DNA of 64,000 bases from Eubacterium sp. (GCA_017433825.1 JAFRGL010000025.1:62001-126000); one strand, 5' to 3'. Numbered from the stretch's first letter, positions 27,995 through 36,870 are shown. Notes: generated from the sequence alone by a model not told the origin. Numbers and translations are program-made.

Positions 27995-29053
27995 ATGAAA
28001 AATCTGGAAGAATACAAGGGTGTATTTATCTTTGCCCAGCAGGTAGATAATAAATTAAGCGGCATCGCCTTTGAACTGCTCGGAAAGGCCAGAGATCTGG
28101 CTGAAGACCTTGACTGCAAGGAAGTTACCGCGGTTCTTCTCGGCTGCGGCGTGAAAGACCTTGCCGATCAGCTTGCCGAGTACGGCGCTGACAGGGTTAT
28201 CGTAGTTGACGATCCCGCTCTGAAGACTTATATGACAGAGCCCTATACCCATGCTCTGGCATCCGTTATCAATGAGTTCAAGCCCGAAATCATGCTCGTA
28301 GGCGCTACTGCCATTGGCCGTGACCTCGGCCCCAGAGTATCCGCCCGTGTTGCCACCGGCCTTACCGCCGACTGCACACAGCTGGATATCGGTGATTTCC
28401 CGCTGGTTGCCATTCCCGGACAGGAACAGCTTCATAAGCAGCTGCTCATGACCCGTCCCGCTTTCGGCGGCAACACCATCGCGACCATCGCCTGCCCGTA
28501 CAACCGTCCTCAGATGGCTACCGTACGTCCCGGCGTTATGGTTAAGAAGGACAAGATCGAAGGCGCAAAGGCCAACGTAGTTGAGTACAATCCCGGATTC
28601 GAGAAGAACAACAAATGGGTTGAGATTCTTGAAGAGGTTATGTCCGTATCCGAAGTTGCCGATATCATGGATGCCAAGATCCTTGTATCCGGCGGCCGTG
28701 GCGTTGGTTCTGCTGAGAACTTCAAACTCCTTCAGGAGCTTGCTGACGAAATCGGCGGACAGGTTTCCTGCTCCCGTGCAGTAGTTGATGCAGGCTGGAT
28801 GCCCAAGGATATGCAGGTTGGACAGACCGGCAAGACCGTACGTCCGAAGGTTTACTTCGCCATCGGTATCTCCGGCGCTATCCAGCACGTAGCCGGTATG
28901 GAAGAGTCCGATCTCATCATCGCCATCAACAAGAACGAAACAGCTCCCATCTTTGATGTAGCTGATTACGGCATTGTCGGCGACCTGAACAAGATCGTTC
29001 CGAAGCTCATTGATGCTATCAAGGCTTACAAGGCAGCAAAGGCTCAGTTCTAA
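27995..29053 (+). CDS. etfA: Electron transfer flavoprotein subunit alpha
   Basis: A 352-residue EtfA. The C-terminal FAD domain shows ILVSGGRGVGSAENFKLL, SRAVVDAGWMP, and GQTGKTVRPKVYFAIGISGA ahead of HVAGM. I chose the ATG at 27995, 7 bases after AGGTGG; in-frame GTGs at 27983 and 27986 form part of that site. Last gene of the operon, ended by a strong terminator. Confidence 0.95.
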   Translation: MKNLEEYKGVFIFAQQVDNKLSGIAFELLGKARDLAEDLDCKEVTAVLLGCGVKDLADQLAEYGADRVIVVDDPALKTYMTEPYTHALASVINEFKPEIMLVGATAIGRDLGPRVSARVATGLTADCTQLDIGDFPLVAIPGQEQLHKQLLMTRPAFGGNTIATIACPYNRPQMATVRPGVMVKKDKIEGAKANVVEYNPGFEKNNKWVEILEEVMSVSEVADIMDAKILVSGGRGVGSAENFKLLQELADEIGGQVSCSRAVVDAGWMPKDMQVGQTGKTVRPKVYFAIGISGAIQHVAGMEESDLIIAINKNETAPIFDVADYGIVGDLNKIVPKLIDAIKAYKAAKAQF

Positions 29054-29068
29054 ATTTCATTTATTACG

Positions 29069-29102
29069 ATGCACCCGCATGTACTTATGCGGGTGCATTT
29101 TT
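29069..29102 (+). terminator. Terminator of the butyryl-CoA operon
   Basis: Twelve-base arms ATGCACCCGCAT and ATGCGGGTGCAT around six bases, followed by a TTTTTG tail. Confidence 0.92.
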
Positions 29103-29146
29103 GCATTCAGAGAATAAATATTGCAATCCTGAGAAGAGAAGAGATT

Positions 29147-30352
29147 ATGAAAAGTGTTATTATCAGAAAAAACAGCAATCCCGGGTGGAAAGCACCTTAC
29201 GAGGTGACATTTTCCTTTAAGCCCGCCGAAGACGATGACATCGCGAAAGTCGAGCTGACCGGTGACTTCCAGTTTATGACACAGACCCAGGCAGACGGAT
29301 TTTTCCGTCAGAACGGAACAGATTTCGGCATTACGCCCTACAATCCCTACCAGTACAGTCCGGAAATGTTTTCCTGCGAGTTCAATATCAGGAAATCACC
29401 CGAGCATTTGTTTGAAATGAAAAAAGAAGAAGACGGCGTATACCGGACAGTGCTCCCGCTTCCCGACGGACAGTTCCACTACTGGTTTATTCTTACCAGG
29501 GCTGACGGTACCACGGAAGAGATTTGCGACCCCGAAAACCCGTCTTATACCAATGAATGGCACACCTATTTCCACAGCAGGCTTTCCGTAGGTGAAAGAG
29601 ATAAAGCAGGTTATGAAGGCTATGCGTTCCCACGCTTGGATAAAAAATGCGGCCGGATAGTCTTTGACCGGTATAAAGGCCTGGACGGCAAGATGCAGTG
29701 CCTGGGTATTTACCTGCCTTACGGTTATGACAGCAGCAAAAAATATCCCGTTGTCTATGTAAGTCACGGCGGAAGCGGAAATGAACTTGACTGGCTGAAT
29801 TCCGGTGCAATGGCCCAGGTCTTCGACAATGCCATTGCCTCAGGAGAAATTGTCCCGGTTATCGGCGTAACCATGGACCACGGCTATTATTCCATAGGCT
29901 TCGGGCAGTGGAAATTCGAAGAAATCGCGCAGAACCTGCTGAAGCATATTATTCCCTTTATGGAAGAAAAGTATTCAGCTGCTCCCGGTGCGGAAAACAG
30001 GGCTTTCTGCGGGCTGTCCATGGGCGGAATGACAACTTCTTATCTTTACATCCATTATCACCGGGAATTCTTCAATTTCGGCATCTTTTCCGGATCGGAC
30101 AGCGTACGGCCTAATGAAGAAGAAACGAAGATCCTTAAGGAAGGAACCGCGCCGTACATCACCTGCGGCTGCACAGATATTGCTTTCGTCAACCCTTCTT
30201 ACAGGACCGATCATGACATTACAACCCTCGGACTGGTGGAGTGGCTGGACGCGCACGATATACCTTATGTATTTTCATTAAAAAACGGTGCGCATGACTT
30301 CCATATCTGGATTCAGGCGCTTGCAGAGTTCTTGACAAAATACCTTTGGTAA
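29147..30352 (+). CDS. Esterase of the CE1/feruloyl-esterase type with N-terminal beta domain
   Basis: A 401-residue protein with no signal peptide. The first 130 residues resemble the beta-sandwich (CBM48/E-set-like) domain found before such esterases. The alpha/beta hydrolase has VVYVSHGGSGNE (oxyanion region), FCGLSMGGMTTS (nucleophile Ser) and NGAHDFHIW (catalytic His). Related enzymes remove feruloyl or acetyl groups from plant oligosaccharides, or hydrolyse siderophore esters. No signal sequence suggests it works in the cytoplasm on imported oligosaccharides, fitting the glycosidase-like genes downstream. The ATG at 29147 follows AAGAGAAGAG; upstream in-frame codons lie in the terminator. 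Confidence 0.82.
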   Translation: MKSVIIRKNSNPGWKAPYEVTFSFKPAEDDDIAKVELTGDFQFMTQTQADGFFRQNGTDFGITPYNPYQYSPEMFSCEFNIRKSPEHLFEMKKEEDGVYRTVLPLPDGQFHYWFILTRADGTTEEICDPENPSYTNEWHTYFHSRLSVGERDKAGYEGYAFPRLDKKCGRIVFDRYKGLDGKMQCLGIYLPYGYDSSKKYPVVYVSHGGSGNELDWLNSGAMAQVFDNAIASGEIVPVIGVTMDHGYYSIGFGQWKFEEIAQNLLKHIIPFMEEKYSAAPGAENRAFCGLSMGGMTTSYLYIHYHREFFNFGIFSGSDSVRPNEEETKILKEGTAPYITCGCTDIAFVNPSYRTDHDITTLGLVEWLDAHDIPYVFSLKNGAHDFHIWIQALAEFLTKYLW

Positions 30353-30361
30353 GGATAAAAT
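30332..30361 (+). promoter_or_regulatory. Promoter of the DUF4190 gene
   Basis: TTGACA and TAAAAT with 18 bases between, lying over the end of the esterase gene, 35 bases before the next ATG. Confidence 0.6.
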
Positions 30362-30395
30362 AATATAAATTATTCTTCTTTGTGGAGGTTCCATT

Positions 30396-31190
30396 ATGTT
30401 TTGTAAAAACTGCGGCGCTCAGATACCGGACGGCGCCAGATTCTGCCCGGAATGCGGCACTCCTGCCGTTTCTTCCGGCCCGGTGAACCAGACAGCCCAG
30501 GAAACTTATACCGGCGGCGGATTCTCAACGGATTATTCTGCTGATTACAATACGGATTATACCCAGGATCAGTCTGCCGATATCAATTCTTCTTATGCCT
30601 CGGACTATGCTTCGGATTTCGGTCAGAACGAAGCGTCCGGCTATGAATCCGATTACTCCGGCAATTACCGGCAGAGCGACAGTTTTGCCACATCATATTC
30701 CGATGATGGCAACGGCCCCGGATATGATGACAGCAGATACGCACAGCCCGGCCGTAACAATTACAACACCGGCCGCGGCGGACAGAACGCCGGTCAGCGG
30801 AACAGCCGCTCATCCAATACAAGGAATAACAATTACAATAATTCCTACGACAATAATTACAACAATAACAACTACGGAAACCAGGGCGGTTACGGATATC
30901 AGGATGCGCCGTTGAGCGGCCTCTGCGTTGCAGGCTTTATCGTAAGCCTTGCATCCATATTCTTTAACGCATTCTTCCTGGCACCTTCCATCGTAGGCAT
31001 TATCTTAAGCGCATGCGGACGGTCCCAGTGCAGGAACAAAGGCTACAGAGGCAACGGACTGGGTGTGGCAGGCTTGGTAATCAGCATTATCACCCTGATA
31101 CTGTATGTCCTTGCCATCATTTATCTTATTTTCTTTGCATACAATTCTGCTTACGGACTGATGTATATCTTAAGGAACCTGTTTGACTGA
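30396..31190 (+). CDS. Zinc-ribbon DUF4190 membrane protein with prion-like linker
   Basis: A 264-residue protein. Residues 3-21 are a zinc ribbon (CKNC and CPEC). About 40-170 is a low-complexity stretch dominated by Tyr, Asn, Ser, Asp, Gly and Gln, with runs such as NNNYNNSYDNNYNNNNYGNQ. About 175-260 is a DUF4190-type domain of two membrane helices with a Gly/Cys-rich turn (ACGRSQCRNKGYRGNG) between them. GGAGG precedes the ATG. Function is unknown. The linker resembles prion-like domains that condense; that is a compositional impression. It stands alone between promoter and terminator. Confidence 0.82.
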   Translation: MFCKNCGAQIPDGARFCPECGTPAVSSGPVNQTAQETYTGGGFSTDYSADYNTDYTQDQSADINSSYASDYASDFGQNEASGYESDYSGNYRQSDSFATSYSDDGNGPGYDDSRYAQPGRNNYNTGRGGQNAGQRNSRSSNTRNNNYNNSYDNNYNNNNYGNQGGYGYQDAPLSGLCVAGFIVSLASIFFNAFFLAPSIVGIILSACGRSQCRNKGYRGNGLGVAGLVISIITLILYVLAIIYLIFFAYNSAYGLMYILRNLFD

Positions 31191-31197
31191 TTTTAAA

Positions 31198-31249
31198 GGA
31201 GAAGCTTTTCCTGCGGTTTTCCGTCGTTTGAAAAGCTTCTCTTTTTTTG
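31198..31249 (+). terminator. Terminator after the DUF4190 gene
   Basis: AGAAGCTTTTC and GAAAAGCTTCT arms around a 19-base loop, then CTTTTTTT. Confidence 0.88.
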
Positions 31250-31258
31250 TATAAAAAA

Positions 31259-31299
31259 TGATACAGTACTGTTTAAAATGACGGAAATGTGATACAGTA
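31259..31299 (+). promoter_or_regulatory. Direct repeats TGATACAGTA before the glycosidase pair
   Basis: TGATACAGTA occurs at 31259-31268 and 31290-31299, 31 bases apart (three helix turns), the second running into a TATATAAA likely to hold the -10. Spacing on one DNA face suggests a regulator site. Confidence 0.45.
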
Positions 31300-31343
31300 T
31301 ATAAAGAGCATTTAGCAATTATGCATTGAAAGGAGATTTACTG

Positions 31344-32750
31344 ATGCAGCTTGATTTGAAAACCAGGCCCTTAAGCCGTTTCCTTTCCCGGCATTTTGTG
31401 TTTGAAGAAACAGATGCGCAGGACAAGGGATATGTAAAAGGCTTATATCTGGGACTTTCCGTAGAAGGATCCGGTACATTCGGTGCGGTTGACGCTCCTT
31501 CGGGCTTTATCCGCCTGACCCCTGTATGCGGGGAAGATACGGATATTTCCGTGACGGCAGATGAAGGTTCCGCAAAAGTTACGGCAGGAGCCGGCTGTAT
31601 GGAAATAGCACTATACGACGAAAAACTACTGCTGATTTCCGGTAGAGGCATCGGACTTGTCATGAATGTCCGGCTGAACATGGGAGAATCCGTTCTGGAA
31701 ACCGAGCGTGGCTATGAAGTAATCATGGGTACCGAACGCTATGTCATCCAGACGAGGAAAGGCAAACCGAATCTCAAGGTGGAATGGCTGCTTTCATCCT
31801 TAAAGAGCAGTGACCCGGTAATCACCATCGAACCGGAAGACGGCGGATTCGAACTTGTCATGATGGATACGGATACGAATTATAACGTACCCGAAGCTCC
31901 CGAAAATGCTGCAGCGGCAGCCTGCACATCCAGGGAGGCATTTGCCGGATTCCGCAAAAAACTGGTTAATCCGGAAGCGGAAGAGGAAGCCTATGACCTC
32001 TGGATTGGGTTCCAGTACAGAAAGGGTTCCGTTCTGGCGGATACTGACAGGGAGAATGCCTATCAGGCCAATGCACTGGAACAGACATTTGCAGCCCTTG
32101 CCTTTAAAGATGTAAATGACAGGCTCTGCCTGCTCAATAACCTGTTCTGCCAGATGACGCCTGCCGGCATGGTACCTTCCTATGTTAAACTGCGTTCTGT
32201 ACTTGCGGAAGCTGCACCGCCCGTTTACGGCATTGCTTTTGCCGATGCGGATTTCGGCAAAGCTGAACCGGACAAGCTGGCACAGTTTTACGGTTATTTT
32301 GCTAAAGCCGTTAACTGGTGGTATGAAAACCGTTATACGGCTGACGGTTTCTTCTATGCCTACCCGTATGAATGCGGATGGCCGAAGAAACCCGCACTGC
32401 CGCTCGGACGGCCCTGCATCAGCCCGGATTTGCAGGCGTATCTTCTGACGGACTGTCAGGTTTTGGAAAAGGCGGCCGAAACACTCGGCAAGGCAGAAGA
32501 GGCAGCCTGCTGGAAGAAACGCAGCGAAGAACTTTCCGGCTTTGTGAAAAAGCTTTTCGGCTGCGGAAGATTTGAATGCATGGATGCCATTACAAAGGAA
32601 TGTGTTTCCGCGCCGAAGCAGATTGCAAACGCAGCGGTTATTCTCTCCGACAACGGCATCTGCACATTCCTTGAAGGTATTAAAGACATACTGCCTGCCG
32701 GTTCCCCGGCTAAAAGCGCAGTACTGTCTGTATTAAAGGAAAGGAGCTGA
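31344..32750 (+). CDS. Six-hairpin glycosidase-like protein 1 (divergent active site)
   Basis: A 468-residue protein without signal peptide. The first 200 residues look like a beta-sandwich; the rest resembles an (alpha/alpha)6 barrel as in trehalase and GH63-type enzymes. At the position where such enzymes have a GWD motif with the acid aspartate it has E343-C-G-W-Pro347, so the aspartate is missing. The barrel also seems to stop early compared with the 600-residue neighbour. AAAGGAG precedes the ATG at 31344. It could be inactive, a binding partner of the next gene product, or use other residues. Family placement is by pattern only. Confidence 0.6.
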   Translation: MQLDLKTRPLSRFLSRHFVFEETDAQDKGYVKGLYLGLSVEGSGTFGAVDAPSGFIRLTPVCGEDTDISVTADEGSAKVTAGAGCMEIALYDEKLLLISGRGIGLVMNVRLNMGESVLETERGYEVIMGTERYVIQTRKGKPNLKVEWLLSSLKSSDPVITIEPEDGGFELVMMDTDTNYNVPEAPENAAAAACTSREAFAGFRKKLVNPEAEEEAYDLWIGFQYRKGSVLADTDRENAYQANALEQTFAALAFKDVNDRLCLLNNLFCQMTPAGMVPSYVKLRSVLAEAAPPVYGIAFADADFGKAEPDKLAQFYGYFAKAVNWWYENRYTADGFFYAYPYECGWPKKPALPLGRPCISPDLQAYLLTDCQVLEKAAETLGKAEEAACWKKRSEELSGFVKKLFGCGRFECMDAITKECVSAPKQIANAAVILSDNGICTFLEGIKDILPAGSPAKSAVLSVLKERS

Positions 32751-32755
32751 AGAAG

Positions 32756-34558
32756 ATGTTTGGTACAAGAGAGAAATTTGACCTGACTCATGCCGTTTAT
32801 GGCCGTGAAGGTTCCGCGTTTTTCCTGATTGAGAATTATTACAGCCATCTTCTGCAGCTTTCCAGCTATAAGCCCGGTGCATGGATGGACTGGAACGAAT
32901 TTCTGTTTACCGTTCGCACTTATGAAAAAGGCATGGAAACGCTTTACACTTATATCGGTGATCCCGGTTCAATAAGGCTGACCTGCCCCGACGGCGTGCT
33001 TGATATCGTGTTTACCTATGACGAATACCTGAAAATCCGCACCGACGACGGCATTGCCATCAGCTTTGAAGCGGACCGTTACCGTCCGTGGCTTACAAAA
33101 GCGGCAGCAATTCACGGAGTCTGCTTCCTGCCGGACGGCACCTTCGAACTGACAGCCGGCACTTATGGTAAGCTCAGGTTCAGACCTTTAAAGGGAAGCA
33201 TCACGCTGGATGCCGAACCGGACGCTTCCGGATACGGTTTCTCTTCCCTGAAGATTAAGCTTGAACCGGATGAGAACGGCGTGCTGGACGTTGCCGTACA
33301 TGAGGATATGGTGGAAATGGCCTGTCTTCCGGATGAGTATCCTTCCATGGATGCGCTGAAGAAAGATGGTTTTGACCGCTATGAAGATTTCAAGAAGAAT
33401 TACAAAGCTCCTGCGAAACGTTACGAAGAACTCTTCAAATATGCATCCCAGACTGTCTGGAGCAGGAGAGTAAAACCCGGCGGCAATTACAAGGCACCCA
33501 TGATTCTGATGCATTATGAATATCTGAATGCCTGCTTCTCCTGGCAGCAGAGCTTTAACGGCCTTTCCATGATGGGCAACCCGGAAGAAGGCTGGCGTAT
33601 GATCTGCGCCATGTTTGATTATCAGGAAGAGGATTCCGGACAGCTCCTGGGCAATGTCGGCTATCTGAACGCAAACCGCGGCATTCAGCCTCCCATCCAG
33701 GGCTTTGCCCTTGATTTCCTGACACAGAAATGCGGCGATTCCTTCCTCACACCCGAAAGCTGTGAGAAGATGCTGCCCAAATTTGAAAAATGGATTAATT
33801 TCTGGATTACCACAAGAAGCGCCGGCCGCGGTGACGATGTTACCATGATCAACAGCCCGAATGACTCCGGGTGGGACGATGCCACAATTTTCCAGGACGG
33901 CTTCCCGGCTGTCAATCCGGACCTTATCGCCTTCATGATTCTGCTTCTGGAGAAAACCGGCGTTCTGGCAGAAAAATGCGGGAAAACCGAATTGGCAAAG
34001 TCGTATTACGACAGGAGTAAAAAACTTCTCAAGACCCTGCTTGATGAATTCTGGGACGGTGAGAAGTTTGTAACCTTCCACAACGGCAAACCTGTTGACA
34101 GCCTTTCCGTTGCCTGCTATCAGCCGATCATCCTCGGAAAGAGACTTCCGCAGGACATTATCGACAAAGTTACGGAGAAGCTTCTGGAAGAGGACAACTT
34201 CCTCACCGCTATCGGCCTTGCTTCTGAAAGCCTGAACAGTACGAATATTACTTATTCCACTCATTCATTCGTACACGGCAGGGTAGTGGCACCGGTACAG
34301 CTGTTCCTCTGTGCAGGCCTGAACCTGGCAGGAAAGAAGAAAGAAGCCGCGTATATTGCGAAACGTTTCTGCGACCATGCGGATGTTCACGGATGTATCC
34401 TCGGATATCCGCCGAGAACAGATACTTACAAGGCAACCGGCAAGCCGATTTACATCCAGCCCGGCCCGATTGCTTCCGACGGATGGCCATGGTCCAGCTG
34501 GTGCGCCTGCAGTATTCTGACACTGATTACCTGCATTATTCCGGAAGGAGAAGCGTAA
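32756..34558 (+). CDS. Six-hairpin glycosidase-like protein 2 (trehalase/GH63-like)
   Basis: A 600-residue cytoplasmic protein, 5 bases after its neighbour. An N-terminal beta domain (about 1-210) is followed by an (alpha/alpha)6-type region with NSPNDSGWDDATIF (acid candidate Asp374), and a C-terminal YSTHSFVHGRVVAPVQLFL and SDGWPWSSWC, the kind of aromatic motifs seen in GH37/GH63 enzymes. It likely hydrolyses an alpha-glucoside or similar small glycan; substrate unknown. AAAGGAG lies upstream of the ATG. It shares layout with the preceding gene, suggesting an old duplication. Confidence 0.7.
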   Translation: MFGTREKFDLTHAVYGREGSAFFLIENYYSHLLQLSSYKPGAWMDWNEFLFTVRTYEKGMETLYTYIGDPGSIRLTCPDGVLDIVFTYDEYLKIRTDDGIAISFEADRYRPWLTKAAAIHGVCFLPDGTFELTAGTYGKLRFRPLKGSITLDAEPDASGYGFSSLKIKLEPDENGVLDVAVHEDMVEMACLPDEYPSMDALKKDGFDRYEDFKKNYKAPAKRYEELFKYASQTVWSRRVKPGGNYKAPMILMHYEYLNACFSWQQSFNGLSMMGNPEEGWRMICAMFDYQEEDSGQLLGNVGYLNANRGIQPPIQGFALDFLTQKCGDSFLTPESCEKMLPKFEKWINFWITTRSAGRGDDVTMINSPNDSGWDDATIFQDGFPAVNPDLIAFMILLLEKTGVLAEKCGKTELAKSYYDRSKKLLKTLLDEFWDGEKFVTFHNGKPVDSLSVACYQPIILGKRLPQDIIDKVTEKLLEEDNFLTAIGLASESLNSTNITYSTHSFVHGRVVAPVQLFLCAGLNLAGKKKEAAYIAKRFCDHADVHGCILGYPPRTDTYKATGKPIYIQPGPIASDGWPWSSWCACSILTLITCIIPEGEA

Positions 34559-34600
34559 TATCAGCAATAGCCTTTAATAAACAAAATTCATAAGAATTTG

Positions 34601-34636
34601 CACCGGCATTGTAAGATACATACAACAATGCCGGTG
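34601..34636 (+). terminator. Hairpin after the glycosidase pair
   Basis: Perfect 12-base arms CACCGGCATTGT and ACAATGCCGGTG. The following TCCTTATAT is a weak T tract, so termination may be partial. Confidence 0.6.
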
Positions 34637-34846
34637 TCCTTATATGAAGGCATAATTAATAGACAAAAACGCAATATCTTTTTTATCTATAATATACAAT
34701 GGAGGCTGGGAATATAATACTTTTATGACGACTGACCCATAAATCAATCTAAAATGAGATCTATTCAATGCTTTAATGTGGTAAAATATACACAAAAACA
34801 CGCGATATATTGGGCGTTTTTATGTTTCATAGTACAAAATTTATGC

Positions 34847-34875
34847 TTGACATAAAGCTGATAATAAGATAAGTT
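34847..34875 (+). promoter_or_regulatory. Candidate promoter of the Liv/synthase cluster
   Basis: TTGACA, 17 bases, TAAGTT. The -10 is weak. The inverted repeat at 34887-34900 would lie just after the start of transcription. Confidence 0.4.
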
Positions 34876-34886
34876 GTCAACATAGG

Positions 34887-34912
34887 TGAATCACAATTCA
34901 TTTTGTTTGGTG
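34887..34912 (+). promoter_or_regulatory. Candidate TetR operator region
   Basis: TGAAT-CACA-ATTCA inverted repeat, directly followed by TTTTGTTTG. GTGAATCA here and ATTCATTTTGTTTG closely resemble sequence on the -35 of the TetR gene (42627-42644), suggesting one regulator for both. Confidence 0.4.
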
Positions 34913-34914
34913 TA

Positions 34915-34926
34915 GTATGATCATAC
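34915..34926 (+). promoter_or_regulatory. Palindrome GTATGATCATAC
   Basis: A perfect 12-base palindrome 45 bases before the synthase ATG; a possible protein site in the leader. Confidence 0.35.
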
Positions 34927-34971
34927 ACATCAAAATCACAAATGTATATTATTTTAGGAGGAACTAAGAAT

Positions 34972-35994
34972 ATGGAACTGCCCAAAGTAGGTATTGTCGG
35001 CCTTGGTATTTATCTTCCCGAGACGAAGATGACTGCTGCAGAGATTTCTGCTGCCACAGGCGGCAACTGGAGTGAAGACGCTGTAATCAACAAACTCGGT
35101 ATCGTCGAGAAGTACGTTCCCTCGGGAAATCCCTGTGACGGAACGCAGGAGATGGGTGCACTTGCGGCCCTCGACTGCCTGAAAAACACAGGCGTTGATC
35201 CCCTTGACATTGACGTTATCCTTTGCTTTACCGAGGAGTGGAAAGAGTATCCCTTAACCACTTCCGCATGCTATACCGCTGACAGAATCGGCGCAAAGAA
35301 CGCCTGGGGCATCGATATTCAGAACCGCTGCTGCACAACCGTTTCTGCCATGAAGATGGCCAAAGACATGCTGCAGGCTGATCCGGACATCAACAACGTC
35401 CTCGTATGCGGCGGATACCGCAACTGCGACCTTATCGACTACACTGACAATAACCTTTCCTTCATGTATAACCTCGCCTGCGGCGGCGGTGCAGTCCTGA
35501 TGAGAAAGAACTATGACAAGAACCTTCTGCTCGGCACTCATATCATGAGCGACGGCTCCGTTGTCCATACAGCCGGTGCGCAGGTAGGCGGCATAAATGA
35601 GCCCGTTAACGCTGAAAACTACAAAGAATACTTCAAACTCCGCCTTATGGATGCGAAGACCATGAAGGCTCTGTTAAATGAAACCTCCATGCCCAACTGG
35701 ATGCACTGCATCGACGAATCTTTAAGGAAATCCGGCATGACCAGGGCGGATATCGGATATCTTGACATCCTGCATATCAAACGCTCCGGACACAAGGGCA
35801 TGCTGGCTGACCTCGGACTTACCGAAGACCAGACCATTTATCTGGAAAACTACGGCCATGTAGGCCAGGTTGACCAGATCCTGTCCCTGAAGCTTGCCCT
35901 TGATGAAGGCAAGGTAAAGGACGGTACCGTGGTTTCCATGATTGCTGCCGGTATCGGATATACCTGGGCTGCAAACGTTATTAAGTGGGGTTAA
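34972..35994 (+). CDS. 3-oxoacyl-ACP synthase III-like enzyme with altered triad
   Basis: A 340-residue thiolase-fold protein of the FabH (KAS III) group. The catalytic Cys120 lies in DIQNRCCTT, where FabH has DIxxxC. The HQAN segment reads HIKR (His268), and the final asparagine of the C-H-N triad, in YGNTSAAS of FabH, is replaced by His296 in YGHVGQVD. The C-C-H-H arrangement should change the decarboxylating or acyl-transfer chemistry. AGGAGG precedes the ATG at 34972. As the first gene before a Liv-type importer, with a CoA-transferase downstream, it is unlikely to be the housekeeping FabH. Substrate unknown; HMG-CoA synthase-like condensation is one alternative. Confidence 0.8.
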   Translation: MELPKVGIVGLGIYLPETKMTAAEISAATGGNWSEDAVINKLGIVEKYVPSGNPCDGTQEMGALAALDCLKNTGVDPLDIDVILCFTEEWKEYPLTTSACYTADRIGAKNAWGIDIQNRCCTTVSAMKMAKDMLQADPDINNVLVCGGYRNCDLIDYTDNNLSFMYNLACGGGAVLMRKNYDKNLLLGTHIMSDGSVVHTAGAQVGGINEPVNAENYKEYFKLRLMDAKTMKALLNETSMPNWMHCIDESLRKSGMTRADIGYLDILHIKRSGHKGMLADLGLTEDQTIYLENYGHVGQVDQILSLKLALDEGKVKDGTVVSMIAAGIGYTWAANVIKWG

Positions 35995-35997
35995 TAC

Positions 35998-36870
35998 ATG
36001 GCAACATTTTTCCAGCTTTTTCTCCGAAGCTTTGAAACAGGGGCAGTTTACGGCCTTGCGACGCTGGGTATTATCATCGTATTCCGTACGAATGCGCTGG
36101 TAAACTTCGCGCAGGGCGTTATGGGCATGTTCGGCGCCTATGTGATTACCTTTGCATATTCCAAAGGCGTTCCGATCCTCGCTGCCATACTTATCGGTGT
36201 GGTGGCAGCCATAGCGCTTGGCTTTGTCGTTGACTTTGTTATAATCAGGCGGACAAAGAAGGTATCCGGCGCAGGCAAGGAGATAATCACCCTGGGCCTT
36301 ATGATGGTAATTCTGGGCCTGGTACCGATTATTTTCGGCGTTGAGCCTTTAAAGCTGGGAAGGGTTATCGCAGACGGTTCCTTCAATGTGTTCGGTGCTA
36401 ATATTTCCTACAACAGTGTACTGAATATTTTCTTCGGCATCGGCATAACCGTACTGCTGTTCTTCCTGATTCAGAAGTCCAAACTCGGCCTTGCCATCCG
36501 TTCGACCGCTTCCAATGAAAAAACCGCCAAGCTGATGGGTGTTCCCACCGCTCTGGTTACCCTTTTCGCATGGGCTGTGGCTGTGGTGCTCGGCTCCCTT
36601 TCCGGCGCGATGGTAGCCCCGGCAACTTCCGTATCCATCAACCTGATGGACAGCGTGCAGGTCTGCGCATTTATCGCCTGCGTACTGGGCGGTTTCCAGA
36701 CCTTCTACGGACCGGTTATCGGCGCCTACATTATCGCCATTGCGAACAATATGCTTTCCTATTATGTGTCCTCCGTCTGGGGAACGCAGATACTGTACAT
36801 CATCATTATGGTATTTATCGTATTCAAGCCTGTCGGCCTGTTCGGTAAACGTACCATCAAGAAAGTTTAA
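35998..36870 (+). CDS. livH: Branched-chain amino acid-type ABC permease LivH
   Basis: A 290-residue integral membrane protein with about eight hydrophobic segments. ALVNFAQGVMGMFGAYV near residue 30 and GLAIRSTASNEKTAKLMGV in the cytoplasmic loop that meets the ATPases are LivH hallmarks. It starts 3 bases after the synthase stop, showing co-transcription. The substrate need not be a branched-chain amino acid: Liv-type systems also import urea, amides and aromatic acids. Confidence 0.92.
   Translation: MATFFQLFLRSFETGAVYGLATLGIIIVFRTNALVNFAQGVMGMFGAYVITFAYSKGVPILAAILIGVVAAIALGFVVDFVIIRRTKKVSGAGKEIITLGLMMVILGLVPIIFGVEPLKLGRVIADGSFNVFGANISYNSVLNIFFGIGITVLLFFLIQKSKLGLAIRSTASNEKTAKLMGVPTALVTLFAWAVAVVLGSLSGAMVAPATSVSINLMDSVQVCAFIACVLGGFQTFYGPVIGAYIIAIANNMLSYYVSSVWGTQILYIIIMVFIVFKPVGLFGKRTIKKV

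Larger units (their letters stand above)
34559..34971 (+). other. Regulatory intergenic region, 413 bases
   Basis: No gene seen. It holds the hairpin at 34601-34636, then AT-rich sequence, a candidate promoter, an inverted repeat and a 12-base palindrome before the synthase gene. The AT-rich stretch from 34640 to 34840 shows no recognisable RNA. Confidence 0.6.
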
